In this document: positions 1-12,800 of the stretch, in pieces | Numbering within the stretch: position 1 is the stretch's first letter | Layout: every line of letters begins with the position of its first letter | Assembly (NCBI RefSeq): GCF_002288925.2 | Contig: NW_022098031.1 | Coordinates: 10,445,251-10,509,250, forward strand | Source of the DNA: Delphinapterus leucas | Taxonomy: Eukaryota > Chordata > Mammalia > Artiodactyla > Monodontidae | Direction: 5' to 3' | DNA: 64,000 bases | The notes under the pieces: generated by a model | Seen by the model: only the letters and a program-made list of their open reading frames with translations | Database searches by the model: none | Told to the model about the DNA's origin: nothing | Made by a program: the position numbers and the translations under genes

Positions 1-1402
1 CTTCAAGTTCTTTGTCCTAAGAAAGATAAACATTTATTGCATCTAAGATTGTAACAGGAAGTTCCACTTTACATTGAAGGAGCAGTGTGGAACAAACAAA
101 CAATCTTTAGAGTAAAACAAAAAGCCAGTTTGACCCCAGGCTGTCAGAGCCTATTCCCTCAACTGTAAAATGAAGATAATACTTGCCTTACCTATCTCGT
201 GGGGTTTCTGTTGAGGATTAAGTGGTAAGATGAAGAGTGAAAGTGTGTGAAACACTTCGGAAATTATGTAAAATATCAGGATTTTAAGTAGATAAAATCC
301 TGAAATCTTTGAGTTCTTCCTCAAATTCCATGACTATGACATCATTTAAATATGCTACCCCTTCTGTAATCCTAGTAATCAAATTCTCAGTGCAGCACTG
401 GAAAAGCCCCAAATCAATAGAAATCCCTACTAAAGCAGCTCACCCTATAATGCCCCTCAGTGAGTGATGGTCGTTGACGGGTCTGCTGAAAGCATCATTG
501 CCAACTCTTCTGTAAGCTTGAGAAATCCGTTGATAATTTCTGAAGGTTGGGTGTTGTAATGATGTGACTGCCAAAGCACTGATTCTTGTTTTTGTTTTTG
601 AAGTAAATATTTATATTTGTATTGACTTTGCAATGAACTTAACATGTTACTTTGTTACCGAAGTTAACACCAGCTTGTGGCTTAAATGATCTAGAACCAT
701 ACTGTTAAATATGCTCATATTCTTCTTGGCCGTATTAAAAATAAACAGAAGCAGAAATGTAAATAAATCTCATACTCACCACTCCTTTGAAAGAGGTTGA
801 GTGATTATCATGTAGCTTCTTAAGGTGGTTGACAACAAACATGCTGTGATTTTGCTAAGGGATAAATTGAAAGGACCCTTGAAAGCCACAAACTCTGAGT
901 CCACGTTCACAGGCACTTTTTCATCCTCTCCTTCTCAGCAGTCACGGTCTGTCCCTGCCTCCCCTCCCATTCCTCCCTGTAGTGGTCTTACTGCTCTGTT
1001 CTACCCAAAGCCCAGAGGGGAGTGGTAACCAAATGCAGGCAGAGGGAACAGTTCCAACCATTTACATCCTTTTTTCCCTGATCCAAAGCCCAATCTGGAG
1101 GAAGACACGAAAGTCACAATTAAAACTGCCCACCATCCAAGCTTTACTGATCCCTTATTCTTATCCTATGTTAATCACTTTGCCTTTGCTAAGTTAATGA
1201 CTTAGTTAATGTTGTGACCAGAAAACTCAATGATCACATAAATCATGTGATTTAAAAATATTCCTGTAATTTTTTTCTGGTTGTAATAGAAGTTTTAAAA
1301 TATCCTGTAGTTCACATTCACATTTGCATTGAAATGACTTTTCTTTCTTAATATATGTGGAGATTTAATAAGCTATTGTGCCTTGGTTTTGCGTAGTAAC
1401 TT
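1..1402. other. CPM 5' intron, mostly unrecognised sequence
   Basis: AT-rich sequence upstream of the first recognisable exon. Apart from a MIR-like piece near 120-262 I recognise nothing. The short open frames here have no family features. Confidence 0.5.
120..262. repeat. MIR-like SINE fragment
   Basis: Contains ctcaactgtaaaatgaagat, ttgaggattaa and a related tail, the hallmark of the MIR core (a diverged form of ctgtaaaatgggg...gtgaggattaa). Ends are approximate. Confidence 0.65.
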
Positions 1403-1734
1403 TTTTTTTGGCTGCATTGGGTTTTCATTGCTGCGCACGGCTTTCTCTAGTCGTGGCAAGCGAGGGTGACTCTTCATTGCAGTGCACAGGCTTCTCATTG
1501 CAATGGCTTCTCTTGTTGCAGAGCATGGGCTCTAGGCATGTGGGTTTCAGTAGTTGTGGCACATGGGCTTCAGTAGTTGTGGCTTGCGGGCTCTAGAGCG
1601 CAGGCTCAGTAGTTGTGGCACACGGGCTTAGTTGCTCTGTGGCACGTGGGATCTTCCCGGACCAGGGCTCAAACCCATGTCCCCTGCATTGGCAGGTGGA
1701 TTCCTAACCGCTGCGCCCCCAGGGAAGTCCCCCA
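1403..1734 (-). mobile_element. CHR-type tRNA-derived SINE, long form
   Basis: Reverse-strand copy: T run at the low end (the A tail), then the long-form body, ending in the tRNA-like head (cagggaagtccc on the + strand). Perfect 9-bp target duplication tagtaactt at 1394-1402 and 1735-1743 shows that it retroposed here. Confidence 0.93.
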
Positions 1735-1924
1735 TAGTAACTTCTTAACCCCTTTTCTAGTACAGTTCTGTGTTTTCATCAGGAAGAGGCAGCCTGTGAA
1801 TTTCTCACCTTGAGACCTCCATTCCCCACCCCCCATGGCTTCACCTTTCAGGTGAACATCTTGACCCTGCATCTCACCTTACAGACTACAGAAGCCAATG
1901 AATCAGGCCATGATTTTTTTTTTA

Positions 1925-2480
1925 CCTTTACCTTTAAAAAATCTTTGCTCCCCAGCTTTTTATTTTGAAATGTTTCAGATCTATAGAAAAATTGCAAAAA
2001 TATTAAATACTCAGTCTTCATTTATATATCCACAGCTGTTAATATTTTGCCACATTTGCTTTCTCTCATGAGCTCTATCTGTAGGTTTTGCTGCATTAGC
2101 AAGCTTACTTACAAACACTTAAGCATGTACCATCTAAAGATAACTTCTTCCTAACCACAGCACACCATTATTAAATTAAGAAAATAATAAATACTCAATG
2201 AACAATATGCTCCACTTTCAAAGTTCTCCAATGGTTCCAAGAATGCTTCTTATAACTTTTTTTTCCTCTTAGAATCCAATCAAAAATTGGAAACACATTG
2301 TCTGTAGTGTTCTATCTCTTTAGTCTCATAATCTGGCACAGTCCCCCTGCCTTTTGTTGACATTGACTGCCTCCCGTTGGACCAGTTTGGTGTCACTAAC
2401 TGATTCCTAACAAACCAGTTCCTTTTCAACAAACTCTGGGGTTGCCCACCTACAGTGATGAGTTGGAATCTCTCCACATC
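1925..2480 (-). mobile_element. Ancient L1 (L1M-type) 3' fragment
   Basis: Sequence such as attttgaaatgtttcagatc, atagaaaaattgcaaaaata and the later tctggcacagtccccctgcc resembles the widespread L1M 3' UTR in reverse orientation. Highly diverged; ends uncertain. Confidence 0.5.
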
Positions 2481-3044
2481 AGGACCAGACTGGAAATCTT
2501 AACATGATTTCCAGCCTCATTCACCTGGAGATGGTTAAAATCTGAGGGATGGCTTCAATCACTTTGCCAATAGACCACGTAAGAACATGTTGAGGAAGAC
2601 GTGTCTATGATCCAGCACAATAGGCTGAGGCGACCTGCTTCCTCCCTGACCTCGTGGCAACGTGTGCTCACTGCTTCCAGACTCAGCACCAGCCTTAGGC
2701 ATTTTGCTCTGGGAGTTCTGAATGAGGTTCAGTCCTCTGGTAGTGTGAAGGTTCGTGACAATTTTTACGCTGTCACCATCGATTTTGAAGGACATGTTCT
2801 CTCAAGACAGCCCATTCTGCTCTGTGAATCCACACTTCAATTTTTTAAAAACTTTAGTTGATTTTGATCTACCTGAACTGATCTGCAGATCTTCTGAAAG
2901 ACACATTTTTTTGGCATGAGGTTTCTGTCAATATGTTAGGGACACTGTTTACAATTTGAAATTTGTCTTTAATTGCTCTGATGCGGCATCATCTCCTAGG
3001 GCCTATAGGGACAATAGCACCGTCAGCCGGTTCTGTGCACTCAA

Positions 3045-3290
3045 GGCCCTCAAACAAACATGTGCTTACCATGTTTCTGGCACTGTTTATAAAACTTGTG
3101 AGGATTACATGAAATAGAAACCCCATGAGGTGTGGGTACCATCAGCCCTACAACAGATGAGAAAACTGATTCACTCAGTGAGATTAAGCAGTTTACCCAA
3201 CACCATATGGGCAGTAAGGGGCAGAGCTGGGGTTTAAACACTAGCAATTTGATTCCAAAACCTGCACACGGCATTGTTACATAAGGTGCC
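3045..3290. repeat. MIR-family fragment
   Basis: Contains acagatgagaaaactgattc, gagattaagcagtttaccca and ggcagagctggggtttaaac, diverged forms of the MIR-family block with gatgaggaaactgag and gcagagctgggattc. Confidence 0.65.
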
Positions 3291-4097
3291 ACACTAAAGG
3301 GACCCTGTGTAACCTTCAGGAACTCTCAGATGCTGTTTGGAGGCATATGTTGTGCTGAAATTCTGGTTTAGATGTGCTTACCAAACTATAGACCCATTTG
3401 TGAGACAAAGGATGGTAAAACCAATGAGAAGTCCACCTTTGTTAATCGCACAAATGCATCAAATGTGCTACTTTTAGGTCAAGTTTAGACCTTGAAGGAA
3501 CCTCATCTTGGCAACTTCGGGGCTTCTCCCATTGTCAGGAGTTCAGCATCCTTCTGTCTGGACCCTGGCTTCCTTCACTTTCAAATGAAAGCCTTTTAGG
3601 TAAAAACTCAGCAAGTAGGATGGCTGAGAGAAAAGGTCTTTATTCTCCTAAGTAGCTTATGAGGAAACTAGTAAATTAATTGCTATTATTCCCTGCCACT
3701 AAAAGGTGAGTTCTTATGGTAGCAATAAATAGGCAATGAGGATAAGCAGGCCTCCAACAAACTGAGGTTTTTTGGGCAGCGGGAGTTGGGTTGGGGGGCT
3801 TCAAATGAATCTGAATTGACCTCATTGTAAAACACAGCTGTGTGACACCTACAGGAACTTATAAGAAATAAAAACACCAACTGGGGAGAAAGAACCAAAA
3901 CACCAACACTGAACCAGAATGCCCCTGTAAACCATGAGAGAACCCACCAACGGACAGAACACGTATAGTGCTAACTGTAATTATTGATCTTTTAAAATCA
4001 AGCATTTTTTAAAAGTCTCAAGTACTTGTTTGTACTTTAAGATGACATTCAGCTTGGCTGTTATTACTGAACCACTTTTCAAAAAGAGGATCTGACT

Positions 4098-4296
4098 GGG
4101 CTTCCCTGGTGGCGCAGTGGTCGAGAGTCCGCCTGCCGATGCAGGGGACACGGGTTCGTGCCCTGGTCCGGGAAGATGCCACATGCCGCGGAGCGGCTGG
4201 GCCCGTGAGCCGTGGCCGCTGAGCCTGCGCGTCCGGAGCCTGTGCTCCGCAACAGGAGAGGCCACAACAGTGAGAGGCCCACGTACCGCAAAAAAA
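4098..4296 (+). mobile_element. CHR-type SINE, short form
   Basis: Head gggcttccctggtggcgcag, body with gcggagcggctgggcccgtg, ending in accgc plus an A run. A 17-bp perfect duplication with core agaggatctgact flanks it (4081-4097 and 4296-4312). A young insertion. Confidence 0.96.
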
Positions 4297-4356
4297 AAAA
4301 GAGGATCTGACTTTGTTTGACCTCTCCCCTAAGGGACCAAAAACAGAAGTTCTCAG

Positions 4357-4871
4357 GACTTCCCTGGTGGTTCCGTGGTTACCAATCCCCCTGCCAGATA
4401 GAGACACAGATGTAGAGAACAAACGTATGGACACCAAGGGGGGAAAGTGGTGGAGCAGTGGGGGGGGGGATGAATTGGGGGATTGGGATTGACAGGTATA
4501 CACTAATATGTATAAAATAGATAACTAATAAGAACCTGCTGTATAAAAAGTAAATAAATTTAAAAAGAAGACTAAAAAAAAAAGAATCCTCCTGCCAATG
4601 CAGGGGACATGGGTTCGAGTCCTGGTCTGGGAAGACCCCACATGCCACGGAGCAACTAAGCCCATGCGCCACAACTACTAAGACTGTGCTCTAGAGCCCG
4701 CAAGCCACAAGTACTGGGCCTACGTGCCACAACTACTGAAACCTGTGCACCTAGAGCCTGTGCTCTGCAACACGAGTAGCCGCCGCTCGCTGCAACTAGA
4801 GAAAGCCTGTGCGCAGCAACAAAGACCCAATGCAGCCATAAATAAATAAATTTATTTTAAAAAAAGAAGAA
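4357..4871 (+). mobile_element. CHR-type SINE, long form, split by an L1 fragment
   Basis: Head gacttccctggtggttccgt; the remainder resumes at 4585 and runs to an A-rich tail. Flanking duplication aaaacagaagttctcag at about 4339-4356 and aaaacggaagttctcag at 4872-4888 (one mismatch). A 189-bp L1 piece (4396-4584) sits inside it. Confidence 0.92.
4396..4584 (+). mobile_element. 5'-truncated L1 3' end nested in a SINE
   Basis: Matches the antisense 3' UTR of the L1 at 8847-9060 (gagacacagatgtagagaac, aagaacctgctgtataaaaa) and ends in an A run. Duplicated target aatccccctgcca/aatcctcctgcca at 4383-4395 and 4585-4597 lies within the SINE, so this L1 jumped after the SINE. Confidence 0.9.
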
Positions 4872-4888
4872 AAAACGGAAGTTCTCAG

Positions 4889-5340
4889 CTTTTTATAGTA
4901 TGAGGCCTCTAGAGATTTTCACTTTGGGGATTTAAAAATGAGCTTCCTGTCTCTGTATGAAAGAAAGACTAGAAGGGAACATAAAGAAATTAGGGTGGTT
5001 GGAACATGTGAATTATGGCTAGTTTTTAAAACTCAATTTTCTAAAAGCTTCTTTTAATTTTATAGGTTAAAAATTAAAATTTTTTAGAGGAAGTGGAGCA
5101 GATGTATTGGCTTCTGACCTGGGCATAGAGTGGGAGGAACCGAGGAGGTGGTGTTGGAAGGAGGATGGAGGCAGAGGAATTGCCTGCCGTGTTCCTGTTT
5201 GGGTTGACGGGTGGTGATTAATGAGACAAGCGCTTTGCTTCTCTCGGAGTCACGACTAGCCTTGAAATCAAAAAGAAGAAGAAGAAGAAAGGAAAATGTC
5301 CTCCAACTCAGTTCATCTTCAGATGTTTCCTTTTCTCTCT
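4889..5340. other. Intronic sequence, nothing recognised
   Basis: No repeat family or coding sequence that I can name, apart from a short (AAG)n run near 5270-5289. Confidence 0.5.
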
Positions 5341-5549
5341 CTTTTTTTTTTTTTTTGTGGTACGGGGGCCTCTCACTGTTGTGGCCTCTCCCGTTGAGGA
5401 GCACAGGTTCCGGACGCACAGGCTCAGCGGCCATGGCTCACGGGCCCAGCCGCTCCGTGGCATGTGGGATCCTCCCGGACCGGGGCACGAACCCGTGTCC
5501 CCTGCATCGGCAGGCGGACTCCCAACCACTGCGCCACCAGGGAAGCCCT
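5341..5549 (-). mobile_element. CHR-type SINE, short form
   Basis: Reverse-strand short form starting with a T run and ending ccaccagggaagccc. Target duplication ccttttctct at 5329-5338 and 5550-5559. Confidence 0.94.
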
Positions 5550-5559
5550 CCTTTTCTCT

Positions 5560-8557
5560 TTTCAGTTGAAAAAGGTCATGTCCCCAAGCAATCAGAAGAA
5601 TCCCTGATTTAGAAATTGAAACCTCCAAACCTCCCATTGAGCTGTTCAGGAACAAATAAAATGGAACTGACCTCTCCATTTCTCAGGTATCTTTTCACAA
5701 CATTAGTGCCATGGGGACACGTGTGTAAGCAAATGAAATCCCATCTCCCCGTGATGACAGAAGAGTCTAACTGGAAGCCAGATATTTTCTTTGGATCTTA
5801 GCACTCTCTTGTATGGAAATATCCCCAAGAAGGTCTGCATACCCTGGAATTGATCTAGAAATCTGGATCTTTTTCAGAGCCCACCCCAGATAGCTCTTGA
5901 TAGACTAGTCCAGTATTTCCTTCAATACTGGACCAGGGGTGACCCTGGCTCCAACTGGACTCCCTTACTTGGTCGTTTATCCAGCCATCCATTCCTTTTG
6001 CAAGCATTTATTGACCATCTACTGTGTATGCGCCGGGCACTACACTAGATGCTGCAAGCACAGAGACGCACAGTACCTTGCCTACAGGAAAACCTGTGGT
6101 TTCAGTGTTAGGAGAGGGGTTGCAGAAGCACTGTGGGAGAAGTTGAAAAGAGAGAGCAACTCAGGCTAGTAAAATATAGGATCAAGGAAGGAGAAGGGTA
6201 AGAAAGGTGATGGATGGGAGGGGGCGTTTGGTTGAGCCTTGGAAAGGCAAGTGGAAGTTGGCTACTTAGATCAGGTAAGAGGACTACCCATGCAGGAGAA
6301 AGAGTGTGCATTTATAAGCGTCGAGGCCTTTTGGAATCACACATGATTAAGAATGCCTAGGTGTATGGGATTGTGGTGGAAGGCTAGAGGCAGCAAGGGG
6401 ATAGTCCATGAGAGGCTGGGGTGCCATGTTGAGGGGCTTGGGTTCTACCTTGATGTCATGGGAGAAAAAGGGACAGGTCCCTCACAGGATAAGCAGTGAA
6501 GCCATGCGATCTGATTGACATTTGATTACCATGACCACCCGGACCCACCAAATAATGGAAAGTTTACCAAACATTGTTTTTCTTTTGGACTTTGTTTTTT
6601 CAAATGCTGAAAGTGATGTCGGAAAGCAAAAAGTTAGTGTTTTTCAGGGCAATCTAATCAGTTAGTGATTTACATTTGTTTCAGCTGACTTAATGCAAGG
6701 CTCAGGATTGTCATTCAGGGCATATTTGTTGAATGAATAAATGAGAAAGTGAAGGGTTAAGCCTTTGTACAGGATGGTAGCTAATATAATGAAGGTGTAC
6801 CTGATTTTAGCTCCTACAAGGATTTACAAACAAGACTCTTCCACTTGAAACCCTTAGAAAACTAGCTGAAAAGCAGACTGTTGTTCGTTTGGTTGTTTTA
6901 TTGAGAAATAGTCGACCACAGTGTTTTCAGTGGCAAAGCTTGTGATGCCATTTTATAGAAATATCCTACAAAAGGAGAAATCAGGGTGAGCCAGAGTGGC
7001 CTGGGGAGACTTCCTGGAACTGAATGCTTTGGATTTGAAAAGGCAGAAAATGCGGTGATGCCTTTTAGGCAGAGGATGACACAAGTAAAGATGAGGCTGA
7101 GCCTGATGCTAGTGAGAGCGCTTGTGTTAGCAGATGGTGGGCCGCACGGGTGGAGGGAGGACCCTGAACCCCGGGCCGAGGGATTTGGGTCAGATGTGCC
7201 AGGATTTACCAAGAAAAAGTAGTCCTGCGATGCACCCGTAACTTTGGAAAAGCTACAGTACATCTTTATTGAACGCCTACTACACACGAGGCACCGTTAG
7301 GTGCCAAGAATATAGCAGTGAATAAAACAGGCAAACCCAACAAAATGGCAAACACACCGGCAGTGCTCGTGTGTGACGTTCTAGTTGAGGTGGCCATTAC
7401 ACAACGAAATGATTAAGCTTACAATCTCAAAGAGTGAAAAATGCATGAAGAAGAGTTCCACAGTATTAGGGAATGACCAGGCTATATCTGGTGATGGTGG
7501 TGGTGCAGCCAGGGGGTGGAGCGGGGAGGATGACAAGTCACTGGTGAGGCTGGTGCAAGTGAGGTGGTCCTCGGTAACAGCCAGCCCTTCCCCCCAACGA
7601 TAGCAGGATTCGCACCCTCCACTGATCGAAGCTTCCTTGTCTAGGCCTGACCCATCAGTGTAAGAAGCCAGGAATGCTGGGTCTAAAGGAGCTGGCCATT
7701 GGGATCTACTGCTGGTGGGCCCGTTGGAAAAGTGCAGACGGACGTGTTTCCCAGGTCTAAGACACGCAGGCTTGACACCTGTGCGCAAGCCCTGGAACCG
7801 CTGAGTCCCACAGCCTCCTGCGGGACCTGGCTCACCCTCACACAGCAGGTGGCCACACTTTGGACCCCCACACCGAGATCTCTGCAGTGGGAAATTCTAG
7901 TGCGGCAGACTTCGGCATTAAACACCTGCCTATCGGTCCTGGGATGCCTCCTGTGCCCCCCTCCTCCCCATATCCAACTGGGCCCCGAAGCTCAGGGCCT
8001 CAGATGGAATTTAGAAGAGGCAGCCTTGTCCCACGGCTGCTTCCAGGCAGAGCAGAGCGCTCGCTCTCGTCACCGTAGCTGCAGGACCCCTGGGATGCCC
8101 GATTCCTTTCTGCACCCCTGAACCCCTTCTTGACAAGTTCCTCCATTCATGAACAAGCTCAGGAATTCCTAGCCCACTACACGGGAAATGGCAGCGAAGC
8201 TTCTTGGGGTCATGTGGCTGACTTGGGGGGGAGTTGGGGATCATTGCATCTGTCCAAGTGGGTTTGCAGCTTTGCAACTACAGAATCAGACAAACTAGGC
8301 ATTCACGTGGGCTGGCCAGACTGCTCAACTCAGTGCAGAAGCCACAGTGAATGCTGGACCATTTGCCGTGATGGGAGGGCATGTGTGTGAATCTTGGGCC
8401 CCAGAGACAGGGTCTGTGGAGAGCAGAGGGGTTTCGTCCATGTCTCTCTGTTGCTGTTCCACCCACCCTACTTTTTCAGCCTAGTCAACTTAGCAGACAC
8501 ATCTGTGAACTACAGTCATCTCCAGATTCCACAACTTTGGGGCAAAGCCACTAAGGT
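5560..8557. other. Intronic sequence, no supported gene
   Basis: About 3 kb of mostly single-copy-looking sequence. Two segments, about 5985-6066 (tattgaccatctactgtgta) and 7258-7345 (tttattgaacgcctactaca), resemble MIR/L2-type tails. The longest open frames (7381-7788 on -, 7699-8121 on +) are composition-driven and show no domain. Confidence 0.5.
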
Positions 8558-8568
8558 TTGCCTGTAGT
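8558..8568. repeat. Target-site duplication, 3' side of the antisense L1
   Basis: ttgcctgtagt, repeated exactly at 14332-14342. The pair brackets the L1 at 8569-14331 and is followed here by T-rich tail sequence. Confidence 0.8.
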
Positions 8569-8616
8569 CTGTGTTTTTTTTGTTTTATTTTTTGTTTTTA
8601 ATTGACCTATTTTTCC

Positions 8617-8639
8617 ATATATATATATATATATATATA
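8617..8639. repeat. (TA)n simple repeat
   Basis: About eleven TA units directly beside the nested SINE, in the tail region of the L1. Likely arose from the A/T-rich tail. Confidence 0.9.
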
Positions 8640-8641
8640 CA

Positions 8642-8844
8642 TTTTTTTTTTGGCAGTATGCCGGCCTCTCACTGTTGTGGTCTCTCCCATTGTGGAGCAC
8701 AGGCTCCGGACGCGCAGGCTCAGTGGCCACGGCTCATGGGCCCAGCCGCTCCACGGCATGTGGGATCTTCTCTGACCGGGGCACGAACCCATGTCCCCTG
8801 CATCGGCAGGTGGACTCTCAACCACTGCGCCACCAGGGAAGCCC
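8642..8844 (-). mobile_element. CHR-type SINE, short form, in an L1 tail
   Basis: T run then the reverse-strand short form, ending cgccaccagggaagccc. It separates the L1 3' UTR from the distal tail, so it is younger than the L1. A possible short duplication, ccatat, lies on both sides. Confidence 0.9.
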
Positions 8845-9565
8845 CCATATTTTTTTAATTTAATTTAATTTATCTTTTTATACAGCAGGTTCTTATTAGT
8901 CATCCATTTTATACACATCAGGGTGCACATGTCAATCCAAATCTCCCAATTCATCACACCACCACCACCACCACCCCGCTCCTTTCCCCCCCTTGGTGTC
9001 CATACGTTTTTTCTCTACTTCTATGTCTCAATTTCTGCTCTGCAAACTGGTTCATCTGTACCATTTTCTAGGTTCCACATATACGCGTTAATGTATGACA
9101 TTTGTTTTTCTCTTTCTGATTTACTTCACTCTGTACGACAGTCTCTAGATGCATCCACGTCTCTACAAATGACCCAATTTCGTTCCTTTTTATGGCTGAG
9201 TAGTATTCCATTGTATACATGTGCCACATCTTCTTTATCCATTCGCCTGTCGATGGGCATTTAGGTTGCTTCCATGACTTGGGTATTGTAAATAGTGCTG
9301 CAGTGAACATTGGGGTGCATGTGTCTTTTTGAATTATGGTTTCCTCTGTGTATATGCCCAGTAGTGGGATTGCTGGGTCATATGCTAATTCTATTTTTAT
9401 TTTTTTAAGGAACCTCCATACTGTTCTCCATAGTGGCTGTATCAATTTACATTCCCACCAACAGTGCAAGAGGGCTCCCTTTTCTCCACACCCTCTCCTG
9501 CTTTTGTTGTTTGTAGATTTTCTGATGATGCCCATTCTAACTGGTGTGAGGTGATACCTCATTGT

Positions 9566-9886
9566 TGTTTTTTTTTCCGGCTGTGTTGGGTCTTCGTTGC
9601 TGTGTGCAGGCTTTCTCTAGTTGCATCGAGCAGGGGCTATTCTTTGTTGTGGTGCGCAGGCTTCTCTGGCTTCTCTTGTTGCAGAGCACGGGCTCTAGGC
9701 ACGCAGTCTTCGGTAGTTGTGGCATGTGGGCTTCAGTAGTTGTGGCTCGCGGGCTCTAGAGCGCAGGCTCAGTTGTGGCACACGGGCTTAATTGCTCCGT
9801 GGCATGTGAGATCTTCCCGGACCAGGGATTGAACCTGTGTCCCCTGCATTGGCGGCAGATTCTTATCCACTGCCACCAGGGAAGCC
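9566..9886 (-). mobile_element. CHR-type SINE, long form, nested in L1 ORF2
   Basis: Reverse-strand long form. Target duplication cctcattgt at 9557-9565 and 9887-9895 lies inside L1 ORF2 3' sequence, which continues normally on both sides. Confidence 0.94.
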
Positions 9887-12800
9887 CCTCATTGTAGTTT
9901 TGATTTGCATTTCTCTAATAATTAGTGATGTTGAGCAGCTTTTCATGTGCTTCTTGGCCATCTGTATGTCTTCTTTGGAGAAATGTCTATTTAGGTCTTC
10001 TGCCCATTTTTGGATTGGGTTGTTTGTTTTTTTAATATTGAGCTGCATGAGCTGTTTATGTATTTTGGAGATTAATACTTTGTCCGATGATTCGTTTACA
10101 AATATTTTCTCCCATTCTGAGGGTTGTCTTTTCGTCTTGTTTATGGTTTCCTTTGCTGTGCAAAAGCTTTGAAGTTTCATTAGGTCCCATTTGTTTATTT
10201 TTGTTTTTATTTCCGTTACTCTAGGAGATGGATCAAAAAAGATCTTGCTGTGATTTATGTCAAAGAGTGTTCTTCCTATGTTTTCCTCTTAAGAGTTTTA
10301 TAGTGCCCAGTCTTACATTTAGGTCTCTAACCCATTTTGAGTTTATTTTTGTGTATGGTGTTAGGGAGTGTTCTAATTTCATTCTTTTACATGTAGCTGT
10401 CCAGCTTTCCCAGCACCACTTATTGAAGAGACTGTATTTTCTCCATTGTACATCCTCGCCTCCTTTGTCATAGATTAGTTGACCATAGTTGTGTGGGTTT
10501 ATCTCTGGACTTTCTATTCTGTTCCATTGATCTATATTTCTGTTTTTGTGCCAGTACCATATTGTGTTGATTACTGTAGCTTTGTAGTATAGTCTGAAGT
10601 CAGGGAGTCTGATTCCTCCAGCTCTATTTTTTCTTTCAAGACCCTCAGGGTCTTTTGCGTCTGCATACATATTTTAAGATTTTTTGTTGTAGTTCTGTAA
10701 AAAAATGCCATTGGTAATTTGATAGGGATTGCATTGAATCTGTAGATTACTTTGGGTAGTATAGTCATTTTCACAACGTTGATTCTTCCAATCCAAGAAC
10801 GTGGTCTGTCTCTCCATGTGCTGGTATCATCTTTAATTTCTTTCATCAGTGTCTTATAGTTTTCTGCATACAGGTCTTTTGTCTCCCTAGGTAGGTTTAT
10901 TCCTAGGTATTTTATTCTTTTTGTTGTAGTGGTAAGTGGGAGTGTTTCCTTAATTTCTCTTTCAGATTTTTCATCATTAGTATATAGGAATGCAAGAGAT
11001 TTCTGTGCATTAATTTTGTATCCTGCAACTTTACCAAATTTGTTGATTAGCTCTAGTAGTTTTCTGGTGGCATCCTTAGGATTCCCTATGTATAGTATCA
11101 TGTCATCTGCAAACAGTGACAGTTTTACTTCTTCTTTTCCAATTTGTATTCCTTTTATTTCTTTTTCTTCTGTGATTGCCGTGGCTAAGACTTCCAAAAC
11201 TATGTTGAATAATAGTGGCGAGAGTGGACATCCTTGTCTTGTTCCTGATCTTAGAGGAAATGCTTTCAGTTTTTCACCATTGAGAATGATGTTTGCTGTG
11301 GGTTTGTCATATATGGCCTTTATTATGTTGAAGTAGATTCCCTCTGTGCCCACTTTCTGGAGAGTTTTTGTCATAAATTGGTGTTGAATTTTGTCAAAAG
11401 CTTTTTCTGCATCTATTGAGATGATCATATGGTTTTTATTCTTCAATTTGTTAATATGCTGTATCACATTGATTGATTTGCATATATTGAAGAATCCTTG
11501 CATCCCTGGCATAAACCCCACTTGGTCATGGTGTATGATCCTTTTAATGTATTGTTGGATTCTGTTTGCTAGTATTTTGTTGAGGATTTTTGCATCTATA
11601 TTCATCCGTGATATTGGTCTGTAATTTTCTTTTTTTGTAGTATCTTTGGTTTTGGTATCAGGGTGATGGTGGCCTCATAGAATGAGTTTGGGAGTGTTCC
11701 TTCCTCTGTGATTTTTTGGAAGAGTTTGAGAAGGATGGGTGTTAGCTCTTCTCCAAATGTTTGATATAATTCACCTGTGAAGCCATCTGGTGCTGGACTT
11801 TTGTTTGTTGGAAGATTTTTAATCACATTTTCAATTTCATTACTTGTGATTGGTCTGTTCACGTTTTCTATTTCTTCCTGGTTCAGTCTTGGAAGGTCAT
11901 ACCTTTCTAAGAATTTGTCCATTTCTCCCAGGTTGTCCATTTTATTGGCATAGAGTTGCTTGTAGTAATCTCTTTGGATGCTTTGTATTTCTGTGGTGTC
12001 TGTTGTAACTTCTCCTTTTTCATTTCTAATTTTATTGATTTGAGTCCTCTACTTCTTTTTCTTGATGAGTGTGGCTAATGGTTTATCAGTTTTGTTTATC
12101 TTCTCAAAGAACCAGCTTTTAGTTTTATTGATCTTTGCTATTGTTTTCTTTGATGCTATTTCATTTATTTCTGCTCTGATCTTGATGATTTCTTTCCTTC
12201 TGCTAACTTTGGGTTTTGTTTGTTCTTCTTTCTCTAGTTCCTTTAGGTGTAAGATTGGATTGTTTATTTGAGATTCTTCCTGTTTCTTGAGGTAGGCTTG
12301 TATAGCTATAAACTTCCCTCTTAGAACTGCTTTTGCTGCATCCCATAGGTTTTGGAGCATCGTGTTTTCATTGTCATTTGTCTCTAGGTATTTTTTGATT
12401 TTTGCTTTGATTTCTTCAGTGATCTCTTGGTTATTTAGTAATGTATTGTTTAGCCTCCATGTGTTTTTGTTTTTTATGTTTTTTTCCCTGTAATTGATTT
12501 CTAATCTCATAGTATTGTGGTCAGAAAAGATGCTTGATATGATTTCAATTTTCTTAAATTTACTGAGGCTTGATTTGTGACCCAAGATATGATCTATCCT
12601 GGAGAATGTTCTGTGTGCATTTGAGAAGAAAGTATAATCTGCTGGTGTTGGATGGAATGTTCTATAAATATCAATTAAATCTGCCTGGTCTATTGTGTCA
12701 TTTAAACCTTGTGTTTCCTTATTAATGTTCTCTTTGGATGATCTGTCCATTGGTGTAAGTGAGGTGTTAAAGTCCCCCACTATTATTTTGTTACTGTCGA

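Larger units (their letters stand above)
1744..4081. other. Intronic sequence with old repeat debris
   Basis: Holds an old L1M-like piece (about 1925-2480) and a MIR-like piece (about 3045-3290). Open frames such as 2601-2861 have no recognisable product. I see nothing else. Confidence 0.5.

Noticed and set aside
4098..4180. tRNA gene, from the A/B-box-like head and ggttcg block
   Set aside because: This is the tRNA-derived head of a SINE repeated throughout the window; it lacks a complete cloverleaf and is followed by the SINE body.
4018..4503. 161-codon - strand frame
   Set aside because: Runs through the antisense side of a short-form SINE and an L1 tail. The Cys/Gly-rich peptide recurs at every SINE of this form.
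7381..8121. Overlapping 135- and 140-codon frames on opposite strands
   Set aside because: No domain, start context or neighbour supports a gene; overlap on both strands points to base composition.
8940..9000. CRISPR-like short repeats (CAC units; also at 48010-48040)
   Set aside because: A trinucleotide run in the L1 3' UTR, without spacers, in a mammalian genome.
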